Source of the DNA: Acidovorax sp. RAC01
GTDB taxonomy: Bacteria > Pseudomonadota > Gammaproteobacteria > Burkholderiales > Burkholderiaceae_C
Direction of reading: 5' to 3'
DNA: 64,000 bases
Assembly: GCF_001714725.1 (NCBI RefSeq)
Contig: NZ_CP016447.1
Span: forward strand, 2,619,001 to 2,683,000
In this document: positions 45,104 to 54,969 of the stretch, one piece after another
Layout: each line of letters opens with the position of its first letter
How positions within the stretch are numbered: the stretch's first letter is position 1
Notes under the pieces: generated by a model
Told to the model about the DNA's origin: nothing
Seen by the model: only the letters and a program-made list of their open reading frames with translations
Database searches by the model: none
Program-made: the position numbers and the translations under genes

Positions 45104-45421
45104 ATGAAATACGCACGTGCTCTCGCTTTCGCCGCTGTCGCTGGCCTCACCATCATCACGGCCACCGGCTGCTCGGTCGCGCGCAACCAGCAAACCGCTG
45201 GTTCGTATGTGGACGACGCAGGCATCACCGCCGCAGTGAAGGCCAAGATGGCTGAAGACAAGAACGTTTCGGCAACGTCGATCAGCGTCGAGACCCTCAA
45301 CGGCACCGTGCAGCTGTCGGGCTTTGCCAAGTCGCAAACCGAAAAGACGCAGGCTGAAAACATTGCGCGCAACACCAAGAATGTGCGCGAAGTGCGCAAC
45401 AGCATCGTTGTGCGTCCCTGA
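45104..45421 (+). CDS. BON-domain lipoprotein (OsmY-like)
   Basis: The 105-residue protein has a lipoprotein signal (TIITATGCS, Cys about residue 25) and one BON domain: AGITAAVKAKMAEDKNVSATSISVETLNGTVQLSGFA. BON proteins bind membranes and are often induced by osmotic or envelope stress. The preceding AAGGA gives a good ribosome site. A strong terminator follows about 155 bp later. Confidence 0.87.
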   Translation: MKYARALAFAAVAGLTIITATGCSVARNQQTAGSYVDDAGITAAVKAKMAEDKNVSATSISVETLNGTVQLSGFAKSQTEKTQAENIARNTKNVREVRNSIVVRP

Positions 45422-45577
45422 TCAGTCCTGACGCGCGCCCCCGGGTTGCCCCGCGATGCGCGGGTGCCCGCTTGCCTGCGCCCATGGGTGCAGGCTGAGA
45501 AGGGGCCACACAGCCCGCGCTGCGGCGCCGCACGGGTGCCCAAGGGGCTTGCGGCTGGGCCATGGCGGTCAGGATGG

Positions 45578-45616
45578 GGCAGGCCCCGGGCGCACCGCCC
45601 GGAGCCTGCCTTTTTT
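45578..45616 (+). terminator. Intrinsic terminator after the BON-domain gene
   Basis: GGCAGGC/GCCTGCC and CCGGGCG/CGCCCGG arms separated by a mismatch, then six T residues. It should separate the BON gene from the metallopeptidase gene. Confidence 0.85.
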
Positions 45617-45687
45617 GCATGGGCGCAATGGTGCGCGTGAGCGTGGTGGCATCGGGCCGCCACGCGGATGGGTATAAGCTCAGGCAC

Positions 45688-46797
45688 ATGCGGGTTTTCA
45701 ATTGCGACCATTGCGGTCATCTGGTTTTCTTCGACAGCGTCCGTTGCCTGCATTGCGGCAGCGAGCTGGCCTTTCTGCCCGACCAGATGTCGATGGCGGC
45801 GCTCACGCCTGCCCCGCAGGACGGGCCGGACCTGTGGCGCCGCCGCGGCCGCCGTGGCACATCGGAGTACAGCGGGCGGCTGTACCGCATGTGCCGGCAC
45901 CACACCAACCTGCAGGCGTGCAACTTTGCCGTGCCTGCCAACGACTTTGCCGACCTGTGCGTATCGTGCCGGCAGACCCGCGTGCTGCCCGATCTGTCAG
46001 ACGCCAGCAACCTGCGCCGCTGGAAGCAGGTCGAGGCCGCCAAGCGGCAGCTGTTTTACACATTGGCCCGGCTCGGGCTGGAGCCGGTGCCGGGTACCGC
46101 GGGCCCGGTGTTTGAATTCCTGGCCGACCTGCCGGGCGGGCCCCCCGTTCTGACCGGGCATCTGGGCGGCACCATCACGCTGAACGTTGCCGAGGCCGAT
46201 GACGAAGAGCGTGCCCGCCGCCGTATCGCGCTGGGCGAGCCGTACCGCACGCTCATCGGCCATCTGCGGCATGAGTCGGGCCACTTCTACTGGGACCAGC
46301 TCGTGCGCGATGGCGGTCAGCTCGAAGCGTTTCGCGCCGTGTTCGGCGATGAGCGCGCCGACTATGCGGCCGCGCTGAATGCCCACTACGCCCGCGGCAT
46401 GGACCTGGGCGACTGGGCCACGCGCCATGTGAGCGCCTATGCCGCCTCCCACCCCTGGGAGGACTGGGCCGAGACCTGGGCCCACTACCTGCACATGATC
46501 GACCTGCTGGAGACGGCTGCCAGCTACCAGACCGGCGTGACGGTGCCCGACCCGAACTCTCCGGCACGGCACCATGTGACCGACCCGTTTGCCGTGCCCC
46601 GCCCGCTGTTCCAGGACATGGTGCGCCAGTGGGTGCCGCTCACGCTGATGCTCAACAGCCTCAACCGCAGCCTGGGGCAGGACGATGCCTACCCGTTTGC
46701 GCTGTCGTCCGGGGCCATGGTCAAGCTGCGCTTTGTGCACGATCTGGTGCAGGCCCAGTTTTTGCGCCGCGCCCCGCAGGCAGGGACACCGGCCTGA
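45688..46797 (+). CDS. Putative zinc-binding metallopeptidase with N-terminal zinc ribbon
   Basis: The 369-residue protein has an N-terminal zinc ribbon (CDHCGH and CLHCGS), a second CRHHTNLQACNF and CVSCRQ region, and a catalytic HESGH motif at residues 195-199, with a possible third ligand Glu in EDWAETWAHYLHMID about 75 residues later. It matches the uncharacterised Peptidase_Mx family. It stands alone between a terminator and a tandem repeat. Its substrate is unknown. Confidence 0.82.
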   Translation: MRVFNCDHCGHLVFFDSVRCLHCGSELAFLPDQMSMAALTPAPQDGPDLWRRRGRRGTSEYSGRLYRMCRHHTNLQACNFAVPANDFADLCVSCRQTRVLPDLSDASNLRRWKQVEAAKRQLFYTLARLGLEPVPGTAGPVFEFLADLPGGPPVLTGHLGGTITLNVAEADDEERARRRIALGEPYRTLIGHLRHESGHFYWDQLVRDGGQLEAFRAVFGDERADYAAALNAHYARGMDLGDWATRHVSAYAASHPWEDWAETWAHYLHMIDLLETAASYQTGVTVPDPNSPARHHVTDPFAVPRPLFQDMVRQWVPLTLMLNSLNRSLGQDDAYPFALSSGAMVKLRFVHDLVQAQFLRRAPQAGTPA

Positions 46798-46836
46798 ACG
46801 GGGCGGGCCGGCGGTGCGCCGGGCCGGCGCTGCCTT

Positions 46837-46866
46837 GCAGGCCACTGCAGGCCACTGCAGGCCAAT
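46837..46866. repeat. 10-bp direct repeats downstream of the metallopeptidase gene
   Basis: GCAGGCCACT occurs at 46837-46846 and 46847-46856 and again with changes at 46857-46866. It is a short microsatellite, followed by an interspersed repeat copy. Confidence 0.75.
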
Positions 46867-46877
46867 TCAGGCCGTTA

Positions 46878-46935
46878 ATTGGCCTCTAGGGCACGTATCT
46901 ATTGAATATGTTGCTATCTATAAAATAGCAAACGA
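46878..46935 (-). repeat. Interspersed AT-rich repeat, copy 7
   Basis: Read leftwards it is TTTGCTATTTTATAGATAGC and then ATACGTGCCCTAGAGGCCAA. It fills the gap between the metallopeptidase gene and panC. Confidence 0.7.
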
Positions 46936-46984
46936 CTGGTTTTGATGCAGCCGCGCCGTGGCATGCACAGCCCCTGCACCCGTG

Positions 46985-47827
46985 TCAGAACTCGTGGTTG
47001 TCGATCAGCCTTGTGCTGCCCAGCCGGGCTGCGCCCAGCGCGACCAGGCTGCCTGGGCCATCGTGCGCAGCGGGGGGTAGCAGGTCTGACCGGCGGCGCA
47101 CCGTCAGGTAGTCGGGCTGCCAGCCGCGCGCCTGCAGCGTTTGCATCGCGTGGGCTTCCAGCGCAGGGGCAGGCGGTGTGGCCGTGCACCATGCCTGCGC
47201 CAGCTGCCGCAAGGCCTGCGACAGGGCCACGGCCTCCTGTCGCTCCTCGGGGCTGAGATAGCCGTTGCGCGAGCTGAGCGCCAGGCCGTCTGGCGCGCGG
47301 CTGGTCTCGCCCGCCACGATCTGCACCGGCAGTGCAAACTGCTGCACCATGTGGCGGATGACCATGAGCTGCTGGTAGTCCTTCTTGCCAAACACGGCGG
47401 TGCCGCCGCTGGCGCCCAGCACGCAGGCAAACAGCTTCATCACCACCGTGCTCACGCCCACGAAGAAGCCCGGGCGAAAGTGGCCCTCGAGCATGTCGGC
47501 CAGTGCCGGGTCGGGGTGGACCTTGAAGGTCTGTGGCTCGGGGTACAGGTCTGCCTCGCGCGGCGCAAACAGCACATCGCAACCGGCCGTGCGCAGAGCG
47601 GCGCAGTCGGCATCCCAGGTGCGCGGGTAGCTGTCGAAATCTTCATGCGGCAAAAACTGCAGGCGGTTCACAAAGATGCTGGCCACCGTCACATCGCCCA
47701 GGGGCCGGGCCTGCCGTACCAGCGCCAGGTGGCCCTCGTGCAGGTTGCCCATGGTGGGCACAAATGACGGGTGGCGGTGCGATGCCAGGGCGTCGCGCAG
47801 TTCGGGGATGGTGTGGGCGATCAGCAT
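46985..47827 (-). CDS. panC: Pantothenate synthetase PanC
   Basis: The 280-residue ligase has the nucleotide-binding motif [15 protein letters not shown] with HxGH, the segments [20 protein letters not shown] and FGKKDYQQL, and [13 protein letters not shown]. It joins pantoate and beta-alanine with ATP. It is the downstream gene of the leftward panB-panC pair, 121 bp apart, together producing pantothenate for coenzyme A. Confidence 0.95.
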   Translation of the reverse strand: MLIAHTIPELRDALASHRHPSFVPTMGNLHEGHLALVRQARPLGDVTVASIFVNRLQFLPHEDFDSYPRTWDADCAALRTAGCDVLFAPREADLYPEPQTFKVHPDPALADMLEGHFRPGFFVGVSTVVMKLFACVLGASGGTAVFGKKDYQQLMVIRHMVQQFALPVQIVAGETSRAPDGLALSSRNGYLSPEERQEAVALSQALRQLAQAWCTATPPAPALEAHAMQTLQARGWQPDYLTVRRRSDLLPPAAHDGPGSLVALGAARLGSTRLIDNHEF

Positions 47828-47893
47828 GAAACGGGTTTCGGTGAGAAGTAAGGTGAGTTGGAGGGCCGGCGCGCGGCCGCGGCTACGTGCGGT

Positions 47894-47930
47894 CAGCCGG
47901 CCGTTGCGCAGCCGGCCGTTGCGCAGCCGC
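47894..47930. repeat. 15-bp direct repeat between panB and panC
   Basis: CAGCCGGCCGTTGCG occurs at 47894-47908 and 47909-47923, with a partial third copy. It lies in the panB-panC gap. Confidence 0.7.
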
Positions 47931-47948
47931 CGGGCCCGCAGGAGCTAC

Positions 47949-48830
47949 CTACCACGCGTGCACGGTGTTGTCGGGAAATCGGCCCTGCCGGACCGCCTGC
48001 ACGTACGCCTCGATGGCGCCGCGCACGCTGCCGGCGTCCTGCATGACGTTGTGTACGAACTTCGGCATCTTTCCGAGGTTCATGCCCAGCATGTCGTGCA
48101 GCACCAGCACCTGCCCCGCGGTGCCGCTGCCCGCGCCGATGCCGATGGTGTGGCAGTGCGCCAGCTCGGAGGTGATGTCGGCTGCCAGCGCAGCGGGCAC
48201 CATCTCCAGCACCAGCATGGCGGCGCCCGCGTCCTGCAGCTCGTGCGCCTGCCTGCGCAGGGTGCGGGCCGCGTCGTCGGTCTTGCCCTGCACGCGGTAG
48301 CCGCCCAGGGCGTGCACCGTTTGCGGCGTGAGGCCCAGGTGGGCGCACACGGGTACGCCGCGCTCCACCAGGAATTCGACCGTGGGCGCCGTCCAGCCAC
48401 CGCCTTCCAGCTTGACCATGTGCGCGCCCGCCTGCATCAGCGTGCAGGCGCTGCGCAGGGCCTGTTCGCGGCTTTCAGCGTAGGTGCCGTAGGGCAGGTC
48501 GGCCACCAGCCAGGCCGTGGCCTGCACGCGGTGCAGGCCACGCGCCACGCTGGCCGTGTGGTAGGCCATGGTGTCCAGCGTCACGCCCACGGTGCTGGGC
48601 AGGCCCTGGCACACCATGCCCAGCGAATCGCCCACCAGAATGCATTCCACCCCCGCGGCATCGGCCACGGCGGCAAAGGTGGCGTCATACGCCGTGAGCA
48701 TGGTGATCTTTTCGCCCGCCTCGCGCATTTGCGCGAGGCGCGGCAGGCTGACCGGGCGGCGCTGGGGCAGGGGCGATGCAGGCGGCAGCGTGCCGTAGGG
48801 GGTGGTGGAAACGGTGCTCGTGGCGGTCAT
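47949..48830 (-). CDS. panB: 3-methyl-2-oxobutanoate hydroxymethyltransferase PanB
   Basis: The 293-residue TIM-barrel enzyme has [20 protein letters not shown], the metal site [20 protein letters not shown] and [20 protein letters not shown]. It adds a hydroxymethyl group from methylene-tetrahydrofolate to ketoisovalerate, the first step of pantothenate synthesis. The ATG at 48828-48830 is chosen; a longer frame reaches 48989 but lacks homology. It diverges from nadC with about 190 bp between. Confidence 0.95.
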   Translation of the reverse strand: MTATSTVSTTPYGTLPPASPLPQRRPVSLPRLAQMREAGEKITMLTAYDATFAAVADAAGVECILVGDSLGMVCQGLPSTVGVTLDTMAYHTASVARGLHRVQATAWLVADLPYGTYAESREQALRSACTLMQAGAHMVKLEGGGWTAPTVEFLVERGVPVCAHLGLTPQTVHALGGYRVQGKTDDAARTLRRQAHELQDAGAAMLVLEMVPAALAADITSELAHCHTIGIGAGSGTAGQVLVLHDMLGMNLGKMPKFVHNVMQDAGSVRGAIEAYVQAVRQGRFPDNTVHAW

Positions 48831-49021
48831 CGGGCTGGCGTGGGCAAAAAATTGCCGCGAGTCTATGCGACCAATAATGGGTGTACTTACGGGTTGCCAC
48901 CCCCGTGCCGCGCGGGTGTACAGCATCCCTGGTGGCCTTTGCGTTCCCGGTATGCTCGCGGCCCATGACTGCAGTGCCTTCCCCCGCACATTTCCCCGCC
49001 CATTCCCCTGGAAATATTCCC

Positions 49022-49870
49022 ATGACAGACACCGATGTGGCCGCCCTGGCGCAGGCCGATGTGGAGCGCGCCCTGGCCGAAGACGTGGGCACTGGCGACC
49101 TGACTGCCGGCCTGATCGACCCCGCCCGCCGCGCCCGTGCGCGCATCCTGGCCCGCGAGGCCGCCGTGATCTGCGGTGCGCCCTGGGCCGAGGCAGCGCT
49201 GCGTGCCCTCGACCCCACCATGCAGATCACCTGGCATGTGCACGAGGGCCAGCGCTGCGAGCCCGATCAGGTGGTGCTGGAGCTGGAGGGCAACGCCCGC
49301 GCGTTGCTGAGCGCAGAGCGCACCGCGCTCAACTTCTTGCAGCTGCTGTCGGCCGTGGCCACCAAGACGCGCATCTACGTGGATGTGGTGGCCGGCACGC
49401 GCGCCCACATTGTGGATACGCGCAAGACCATCCCCGGCCTGCGCCTGGCGCAAAAGTATGCGGTGCGCGTGGGCGGCGGCACCAATCACCGCATCGGCCT
49501 GCACGACGCCGTGCTCATCAAGGAGAACCACATCGCCGCCGCCGGTGGCGTGACGGCCGTGCTGCAAGCCGCGCAGGCCGTGGCCGCGCAGGCGAAGTTC
49601 ATCGAGATCGAGGTGGAAACGCTGGAGCAACTGGCCGAGGCGCTGGACGCGGGCGCCAAGATGGTGCTGCTGGACAACATGCCCTTGGCCCAGTTGCGCG
49701 AGGCCGTGCGCATCAATGCCGGCCGCGCCATCCTTGAAATCTCGGGCGGCGTGACGCTCGATGGTTTGCGCGAACTTGCAGAAACCGGGGTCGACCGCAT
49801 CTCCATCGGCACGCTGACGAAAGACGTCAAGGCCACCGATTTCTCCATGCGCCTTCAGGAGCTGGCATGA
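49022..49870 (+). CDS. nadC: Nicotinate-nucleotide pyrophosphorylase (carboxylating)
   Basis: The 282-residue enzyme has the core segments [34 protein letters not shown], the substrate-binding [21 protein letters not shown] and [12 protein letters not shown]. It makes nicotinate mononucleotide from quinolinate and PRPP. The ATG at 49022 fits the family; an in-frame ATG at 48965 would add about 19 residues. Its stop overlaps nadA by 4 nt. Confidence 0.95.
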   Translation: MTDTDVAALAQADVERALAEDVGTGDLTAGLIDPARRARARILAREAAVICGAPWAEAALRALDPTMQITWHVHEGQRCEPDQVVLELEGNARALLSAERTALNFLQLLSAVATKTRIYVDVVAGTRAHIVDTRKTIPGLRLAQKYAVRVGGGTNHRIGLHDAVLIKENHIAAAGGVTAVLQAAQAVAAQAKFIEIEVETLEQLAEALDAGAKMVLLDNMPLAQLREAVRINAGRAILEISGGVTLDGLRELAETGVDRISIGTLTKDVKATDFSMRLQELA

Positions 49871-50997
49871 GCACCACCACCCTCAACCGCATCGACGTGG
49901 AATACGAGCAGCCCGACGAGGCCGCTGCAGGCTCCGTCTGCTCCACCAAACACGCCTGGGCGCGCGTGCCGCCCGAGCCCACGCAGGCCGAGCGCGTGGC
50001 GCTGAAAGACAAGATCCGCCGTCTGCTCAAAGAAAAGAACGCCGTGATGGTGTCGCACTACTACGTGCACCCCGATCTGCAGGACCTGGCCGAGGAAACC
50101 GGCGGCATCGTCAGCGACTCGCTGGAGATGGCGCGCTTTGGCCGCGACCACGCCGCGCAGACCCTGGTGGTGAGCGGCGTGCGCTTCATGGGTGAGACGG
50201 CCAAGATCCTGAGCCCGGAAAAGACCGTGCTCATGCCCGACCTGGACGCCACCTGCAGCCTCGACCTGGGCTGCCCCATCGACGAGTTCAGCGCGTTTTG
50301 CGACGCCCACCCCGACCGCACGGTGGTGGTGTACGCCAACACCAGCGCGGCGGTGAAGGCGCGGGCCGACTGGCTGGTCACATCGAGCTGCGCCCTTGAG
50401 ATCGTGAGTGCGCTGAAGGCCGCAGGCCAGAAGATCCTGTGGGCCCCCGACCGCCACCTGGGCGCATACATCCAGCGCGAGACGGGTGCCGACATGGTGT
50501 TCTGGAACGGCGCCTGCATCGTGCACGACGAGTTCAAGGCGCTCGAGCTGGAGCTGCTGAAAAAGGAACACCCTGGCGCCAAGGTGCTGGTGCACCCCGA
50601 AAGCCCCGCCGACGTGGTGGCCCTGGCCGATGCCGTCGGCTCCACCAGCGCCATCCTCAAGGCCGCGCGCGAGATGGATGCCACCGAATTCATCGTGGCC
50701 ACCGACAACGGCATGATGCACAAGCTGCGCAGCCTGAACCCCGGCAAGACGTTCTACGAAGCGCCCACCGCCGGCAACAGCGCCACCTGCAAGAGCTGCG
50801 CGCACTGCCCCTGGATGGCCATGAACGGCCTGGCCGACGTGGCCCGCGTGCTGGAAACAGGCGCCAACGCCGTGCAGGTGGATGCCGCGCTGATCCCGCG
50901 CGCGCGCCAGCCCATCGACCGCATGCTGGCCTTTACCGCCGCCCTCAGGAACGGGCAGCCCACGGCCGCGCTGGTGCCGCACCTGGGTGCTGCATAA
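49867..50997 (+). CDS. nadA: Quinolinate synthase NadA
   Basis: The 376-residue enzyme has the three conserved cysteines for a [4Fe-4S] cluster: in [18 protein letters not shown], and the C-terminal [10 protein letters not shown] region, together with [12 protein letters not shown] and [11 protein letters not shown]. It condenses iminoaspartate with dihydroxyacetone phosphate. It overlaps nadC, while the matching nadB lies about 8.6 kb away on the other strand. Confidence 0.95.
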   Translation: MSTTTLNRIDVEYEQPDEAAAGSVCSTKHAWARVPPEPTQAERVALKDKIRRLLKEKNAVMVSHYYVHPDLQDLAEETGGIVSDSLEMARFGRDHAAQTLVVSGVRFMGETAKILSPEKTVLMPDLDATCSLDLGCPIDEFSAFCDAHPDRTVVVYANTSAAVKARADWLVTSSCALEIVSALKAAGQKILWAPDRHLGAYIQRETGADMVFWNGACIVHDEFKALELELLKKEHPGAKVLVHPESPADVVALADAVGSTSAILKAAREMDATEFIVATDNGMMHKLRSLNPGKTFYEAPTAGNSATCKSCAHCPWMAMNGLADVARVLETGANAVQVDAALIPRARQPIDRMLAFTAALRNGQPTAALVPHLGAA

Positions 50998-51012
50998 CGC
51001 GGCGCCGGGGGT

Positions 51013-51074
51013 GATTTGCTATTGAATAAATAGCTATATGGGCAATGGATACGTGCCCCAGGGGCGGTTTTGAC
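51013..51074 (+). repeat. Interspersed AT-rich repeat, copy 8, at the pabBC start
   Basis: ATTTGCTATTGAATAAATAG, GGCAAT, ACGTGCCCCAGGGGCGGTTTTGACT. Its tail contains the probable TTG start codon of pabBC and an AGGGG that could serve as the ribosome site. Confidence 0.72.
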
Positions 51075-52923
51075 TGAAATTTCGCTGATTGACTTCACCC
51101 AGGCGCTGAGCGGCGACGCGCAGCCCTTGCGCCATGCGTTCGGCCCGCCGCGCCAGGTGCTCGTGGCCCGCACGCTGGCCCAGGTGCGCGGCGTGCTCGA
51201 TGCCGTGCACGCCGCCGCCCAGCGCGGCCACTGGTGCGTGGGCCATGTGCGCTACGAGGCGGCGCCCGCCTTCGATGCCGCCCTGCAGACCCACGCCCCC
51301 GACGGGCCGCTGGCCTGGTTTGGCGTGTACGACACACCCCAGCCCTGGCCCGAGTCGGCCAGCCCCGCCAGCGCAGCGCAGGTGGACTGGGCAGACAGCC
51401 TGGCGCGTGCCGATTTCGACGCTGCGCTGGCCCGCATCCAGCAGGCCATTCGCGATGGCGACCTCTACCAGGTCAACTACACCGCGCCGCTGCAGGGGGC
51501 GCTGCACGGCAGCCCCGAGGCGCTGTTTGCAGCCCTGCAGCGCGCGCAGCCCGGCGGCTATGCCGCGCACATCCATGCGGGCGACGAGCAGATCCTGTCG
51601 GTCTCGCCCGAGCTGTTCTTTGACTGGCGCGAAGTTACCGAGGAGGCCGATGGGACGGGCGGCACGGGCGAAGGCGAGATCCTGGCCCGCCCCATGAAAG
51701 GCACCGCGCCGCGCGGCCGCACCCCGGCGCAGGACGCGGCCCACGCCGAGCACCTGCGCACGGCGCCCAAGGAGCGCGCCGAGAACGTGATGATCGTGGA
51801 CCTGCTGCGCAACGACATCTCGCGCATCGCCACGCCCCACAGCGTGCGGGTGCCGGCCCTGTTTGCCACCCAGGCGCTGCCCACCGTGTGGCAGATGACG
51901 TCGGACGTGCGCGCCCGCACGCGCCCCGGCACCACGCTGACCGATGTGTTCGCGGCGCTGTTCCCGTGTGGCTCGGTCACCGGCGCGCCCAAGGTGCGTG
52001 CCATGCAGATGATCCGCGCGCTCGAGCCCGCGCCGCGCGGCGTGTACTGCGGCGCAGTCGGCGTGGTGCGGCCCGCCGGGCCGCCGGGTGCCGACGGCCA
52101 GCATGCGGTGGCTGCCACGTTCAACGTGCCGATCCGCACCGTGGTGCTGCGGCACGCGGCCACCCGCGAAGGCTGCCGTGATGGAGATGGGCAGACCCTG
52201 CACGCCACCTGCGGCATTGGCAGCGGCATCACGGCCGATGCACAGCCCGATGCAGAATGGCGCGAGTGGCGCCACAAGCGCGCCTTTGTGGAGCGAGCCA
52301 GCATGCCGTTCGAAATTGTGGAAACCCTGGGCCTGCACGACGGAAAGTTCCTGCACGCCGACCGGCACATGCGCCGCATGGGCGAGGCAGCCGCGCACTT
52401 CGGATTTGCGTGGAGCGTGCACGCGGCCCGGCAAGAGCTGCAGATCGCGTCGCTGCGCCACCTGGATGGCAACTGGCGCGTGCGCCTGCGGCTGGCGGCC
52501 GACGGCCAGTTCCACTTTGAAGTCGTGGCCCTGCAGCCCACCGCTGTGCCCGTGCGCCTGCAGCTGGCCGACCGCCCCTTGGCCGAGGCCCACAGCGAGT
52601 TCGTGCGCTACAAGACCACGCGGCGCGCGCACTACGCGGCGTTTGCGCCCGAGGCGGGCTCGGGCGTGTTCGACACCGTGCTGTGGAACGAGGCAGGCGA
52701 GATCACCGAGACCACCTTTGGCAACATCGCCGCGCTGCTCGACGGGCGCTGGGTCACACCGCCCCTGGCCAGCGGGCTGCTGCCCGGCGTGGGCCGCGCC
52801 GTGGCCCTGGCCGATGGCCGCGTGACCGAGGCCGTGCTGCGTGTGGACGATGTACCGCGCGTGGAGGCCTGGGCCTTCATGAACAGCCTGCGCGGCTGGC
52901 TGGACGCGACCCTGCAGCGCTGA
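51070..52923 (+). CDS. Fused aminodeoxychorismate synthase component I and aminodeoxychorismate lyase
   Basis: A 617-residue two-domain enzyme. Residues about 1-390 form the chorismate-binding PabB part with DLYQVNYTAPL, RPMKGTAPRGR, NVMIVDLLRNDI and FPCGSVTGAPKVRAM; residues about 420-617 form a class IV PLP-dependent lyase (PabC) with the Schiff-base Lys near 515 (RYKTTRRAHY), ETTFGNIAAL and LLPGVGRA. It turns chorismate into p-aminobenzoate for folate synthesis. The start is TTG at 51070 inside a repeat; a later start would remove conserved residues. Confidence 0.9.
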   Translation: MTEISLIDFTQALSGDAQPLRHAFGPPRQVLVARTLAQVRGVLDAVHAAAQRGHWCVGHVRYEAAPAFDAALQTHAPDGPLAWFGVYDTPQPWPESASPASAAQVDWADSLARADFDAALARIQQAIRDGDLYQVNYTAPLQGALHGSPEALFAALQRAQPGGYAAHIHAGDEQILSVSPELFFDWREVTEEADGTGGTGEGEILARPMKGTAPRGRTPAQDAAHAEHLRTAPKERAENVMIVDLLRNDISRIATPHSVRVPALFATQALPTVWQMTSDVRARTRPGTTLTDVFAALFPCGSVTGAPKVRAMQMIRALEPAPRGVYCGAVGVVRPAGPPGADGQHAVAATFNVPIRTVVLRHAATREGCRDGDGQTLHATCGIGSGITADAQPDAEWREWRHKRAFVERASMPFEIVETLGLHDGKFLHADRHMRRMGEAAAHFGFAWSVHAARQELQIASLRHLDGNWRVRLRLAADGQFHFEVVALQPTAVPVRLQLADRPLAEAHSEFVRYKTTRRAHYAAFAPEAGSGVFDTVLWNEAGEITETTFGNIAALLDGRWVTPPLASGLLPGVGRAVALADGRVTEAVLRVDDVPRVEAWAFMNSLRGWLDATLQR

Positions 52924-52977
52924 GCAGCGCTCGCGCTTTCCGGCACGGTTGGGGGCTGCACCCCGCCATAATCAGGG

Positions 52978-53036
52978 TGTTTTTGGCCGCCAGGGCATGT
53001 TCCCATTGCCTTTATTGCTATTAAAAATATAGCTAA
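52978..53036 (-). repeat. Interspersed AT-rich repeat, copy 9
   Basis: Read leftwards, TAGCTATATTTTTAATAGCA, GGCAAT and ACATGCCCTGGCGGCCA. It lies in the gap between pabBC and the convergent isomerase gene. Confidence 0.7.
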
Positions 53037-53130
53037 TGATCGCCATTGCCCCCCGGCCTGGGCGGCGTGTCACGGCGGGCGAACGCGCCAGCGCAGGGCG
53101 CTGCCGATGCGCCCTGCCGCGCAGGCAGCG

Positions 53131-53490
53131 TCAGATGCGCTCTTTGGCGTACGAGCCGCGGTCCATGTCGACCACTTCCACGCTCAGCTGCACCATCACG
53201 CCCTGCGGGCGCGGCGTCAGGTCGCGCAGCACGGCGGCAATGCGGTCTGAAAGGGCCTTCTTGGCCTCGGGCGTGCGGCCGGAGAGCAGGCGCAGCTGGG
53301 CGTGCACAAAGGCGCGGTTGGCGGGTGTCGTGCCGATCTCGAAACTGTCGGCCACCACGAAACGGGTCTTGAGGTCGGCCTCGTCCTGCACTTCAGGGTG
53401 CGCGCACAGCGTGGCGTTGAGTGCAGACAGCGTTTCGGCTTCCGGAAAGTGGGGCAGGTTGCCGGAGTATTCGACGGTGAGGTGGGGCAT
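53131..53490 (-). CDS. 5-carboxymethyl-2-hydroxymuconate isomerase-like tautomerase
   Basis: The 119-residue protein starts MPHLTVEYSGNL, placing the catalytic Pro directly after the initiator Met, as in the tautomerase superfamily. Length and pattern match HpcD/CHMI, which acts in homoprotocatechuate degradation. No other gene of that pathway is adjacent, so the true substrate is uncertain. Confidence 0.85.
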   Translation of the reverse strand: MPHLTVEYSGNLPHFPEAETLSALNATLCAHPEVQDEADLKTRFVVADSFEIGTTPANRAFVHAQLRLLSGRTPEAKKALSDRIAAVLRDLTPRPQGVMVQLSVEVVDMDRGSYAKERI

Positions 53491-53556
53491 GATGATTTAC
53501 GGTCTGGGGGCAGTACATCAGTTTAAAGGCCGGAGACCGGGTCGTCTTGGAGGTCC

Positions 53557-54432
53557 TCATTGATCCTGCAATCGCAGGAACTCTTCCACCGCTTGCACCA
53601 CCTGCTCGGGCGCCTCGATCTGCGGCCAGTGGCCGATTCCGGGCAACGACACTACGTCGGCATCGGGCACCAGGTTGCGATAGCGCTGCGCCATGTGCGC
53701 GCCCGAGTTGGGATCGGCGGCGCCATTGATCAGCCGCACGGGCACCGCCTTTTGGAGAAGTGGCTCCACCAGACGGTCGCGCAAGACCAGGCGGTCAATG
53801 TAGAAGCGCCCAGTCTTGTGGCTGATGGCGCGCCCATTGTTGTGGTTGACCAGCGCCCAGAATTCTTGCAGTAGAGCTGCGGAGGGCGGGGTCCGTGACC
53901 CAAACAGTCGCGTGACGGTGCGCTCGAATGCCTTTTGCGGAATGCGTGGCCCTATCCAGCTGCCCCAGCGTGATGACAGCAGGTGCTGCAGCAGGCGCGG
54001 CTGGTATGCCTCGGGGCATACGCCACCGTTGAGCAATGTCAGCGACAGGATGCGCTGCGATGGTGACGTCGTTTGCCGCCGCGCCAACATTTCCTGTGCC
54101 ACGCTCACCCCCAGATCATGAGCGACGATGTGCAGCTGTGGCACGTCCATTTTGTCCAGCAGCGCATCCAGCAGGTCCGCATGGTTCTCAATGCCATACG
54201 CATGGTCTGCGGGCTTGTCGGAAAATCCCATGCCCAGCAGGTCTGGTGCGATCAGCTGGTAGTTTGTGGCGAGCGGTTCCCACAGCGGGTGCCAGTCGTA
54301 CGAGCTGGTAGGGTAGCCATGGATAAAAAGTATCATGCTGCCGTGATGACCTGCCTGCGCAACGAATAGGCGATGCCCGCCCAGCGCCACCATGCCGCCT
54401 TGCTGTTGCCAGTGCCTGAGGCGGGGAGTCAT
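53557..54432 (-). CDS. Alpha/beta hydrolase with Asp nucleophile (haloalkane dehalogenase/epoxide hydrolase type)
   Basis: The 291-residue alpha/beta hydrolase has the oxyanion motif ILFIHGYPTSSYDW, an elbow VAHDLGVSVAQE in which the nucleophile is Asp rather than Ser, an acid near NGAADPNSG and the base His in GIGHWPQIEAP. The Asp elbow is typical of haloalkane dehalogenases and epoxide hydrolases. The ATG at 54432 overlaps the upstream MAPEG gene stop (ATGA); a start at 54441 is also possible. Substrate unknown. Confidence 0.85.
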   Translation of the reverse strand: MTPRLRHWQQQGGMVALGGHRLFVAQAGHHGSMILFIHGYPTSSYDWHPLWEPLATNYQLIAPDLLGMGFSDKPADHAYGIENHADLLDALLDKMDVPQLHIVAHDLGVSVAQEMLARRQTTSPSQRILSLTLLNGGVCPEAYQPRLLQHLLSSRWGSWIGPRIPQKAFERTVTRLFGSRTPPSAALLQEFWALVNHNNGRAISHKTGRFYIDRLVLRDRLVEPLLQKAVPVRLINGAADPNSGAHMAQRYRNLVPDADVVSLPGIGHWPQIEAPEQVVQAVEEFLRLQDQ

Positions 54433-54821
54433 GCGGTCCATGCTGCGTGTGCCAGCAGCCCCGAGGTCGTGAGCTGGGCAAGCAGCGTGACGGCGTGCGC
54501 AGCCTGACGCCACGATAGCCGCCGCGTAAAGGCGCCCGCGCAGTACAGCAGCCGCGCCAGGAAAAACACCGCACACACTCCAGCTAACGCCCAAGGTGGC
54601 GCACCGGAAAGCTGGGTATGCGCCAATAGCAACAGGCCAAACAGAGCCACCTGTTCCAGCGTGTTGCCATGCGTTCGAATGGCTGTAGCCAGCTCCTTGT
54701 GGCCTCCGTCGCCCCAGGTCTGTCGATAGCGAAGGCGCAGGCGTGACACATGGAGAGAAAGGGCGGTCAGCAGCAGCGCTAGCGTGACAAGGGTTGCGGC
54801 CGCCAAGTGAAGGATTGACAT
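54429..54821 (-). CDS. MAPEG-family membrane protein
   Basis: A 130-residue protein with four predicted helices and the MAPEG pattern ATAIRTHGNTLEQVALFGLLLL, then RLLYCAGAF. Family members include glutathione transferases and eicosanoid-metabolising enzymes; bacterial ones are mostly uncharacterised. It is translationally coupled to the downstream hydrolase gene, so both may act on the same lipophilic compound. Confidence 0.82.
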   Translation of the reverse strand: MSILHLAAATLVTLALLLTALSLHVSRLRLRYRQTWGDGGHKELATAIRTHGNTLEQVALFGLLLLAHTQLSGAPPWALAGVCAVFFLARLLYCAGAFTRRLSWRQAAHAVTLLAQLTTSGLLAHAAWTA

Positions 54822-54969
54822 GGATGAGTAAAGTACCTGTGGAGAAGCTGCCAGCTTAAAAAGCCCGAGCCGCCGCGCCAATAGCACCAAAGGGCAGGTG
54901 TGTGCATGCGAGACACAGCGCTTTGCAGGGGCGGGTGCCGGCGAGGAGCGCCAACCTGCCCTTGGCGAG

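Noticed and set aside
47840..47950. Possible CRISPR-like unit at the panB-panC spacer
   Set aside because: Only two and a half copies of a 15-bp unit directly adjacent, with no spacers and no cas genes.
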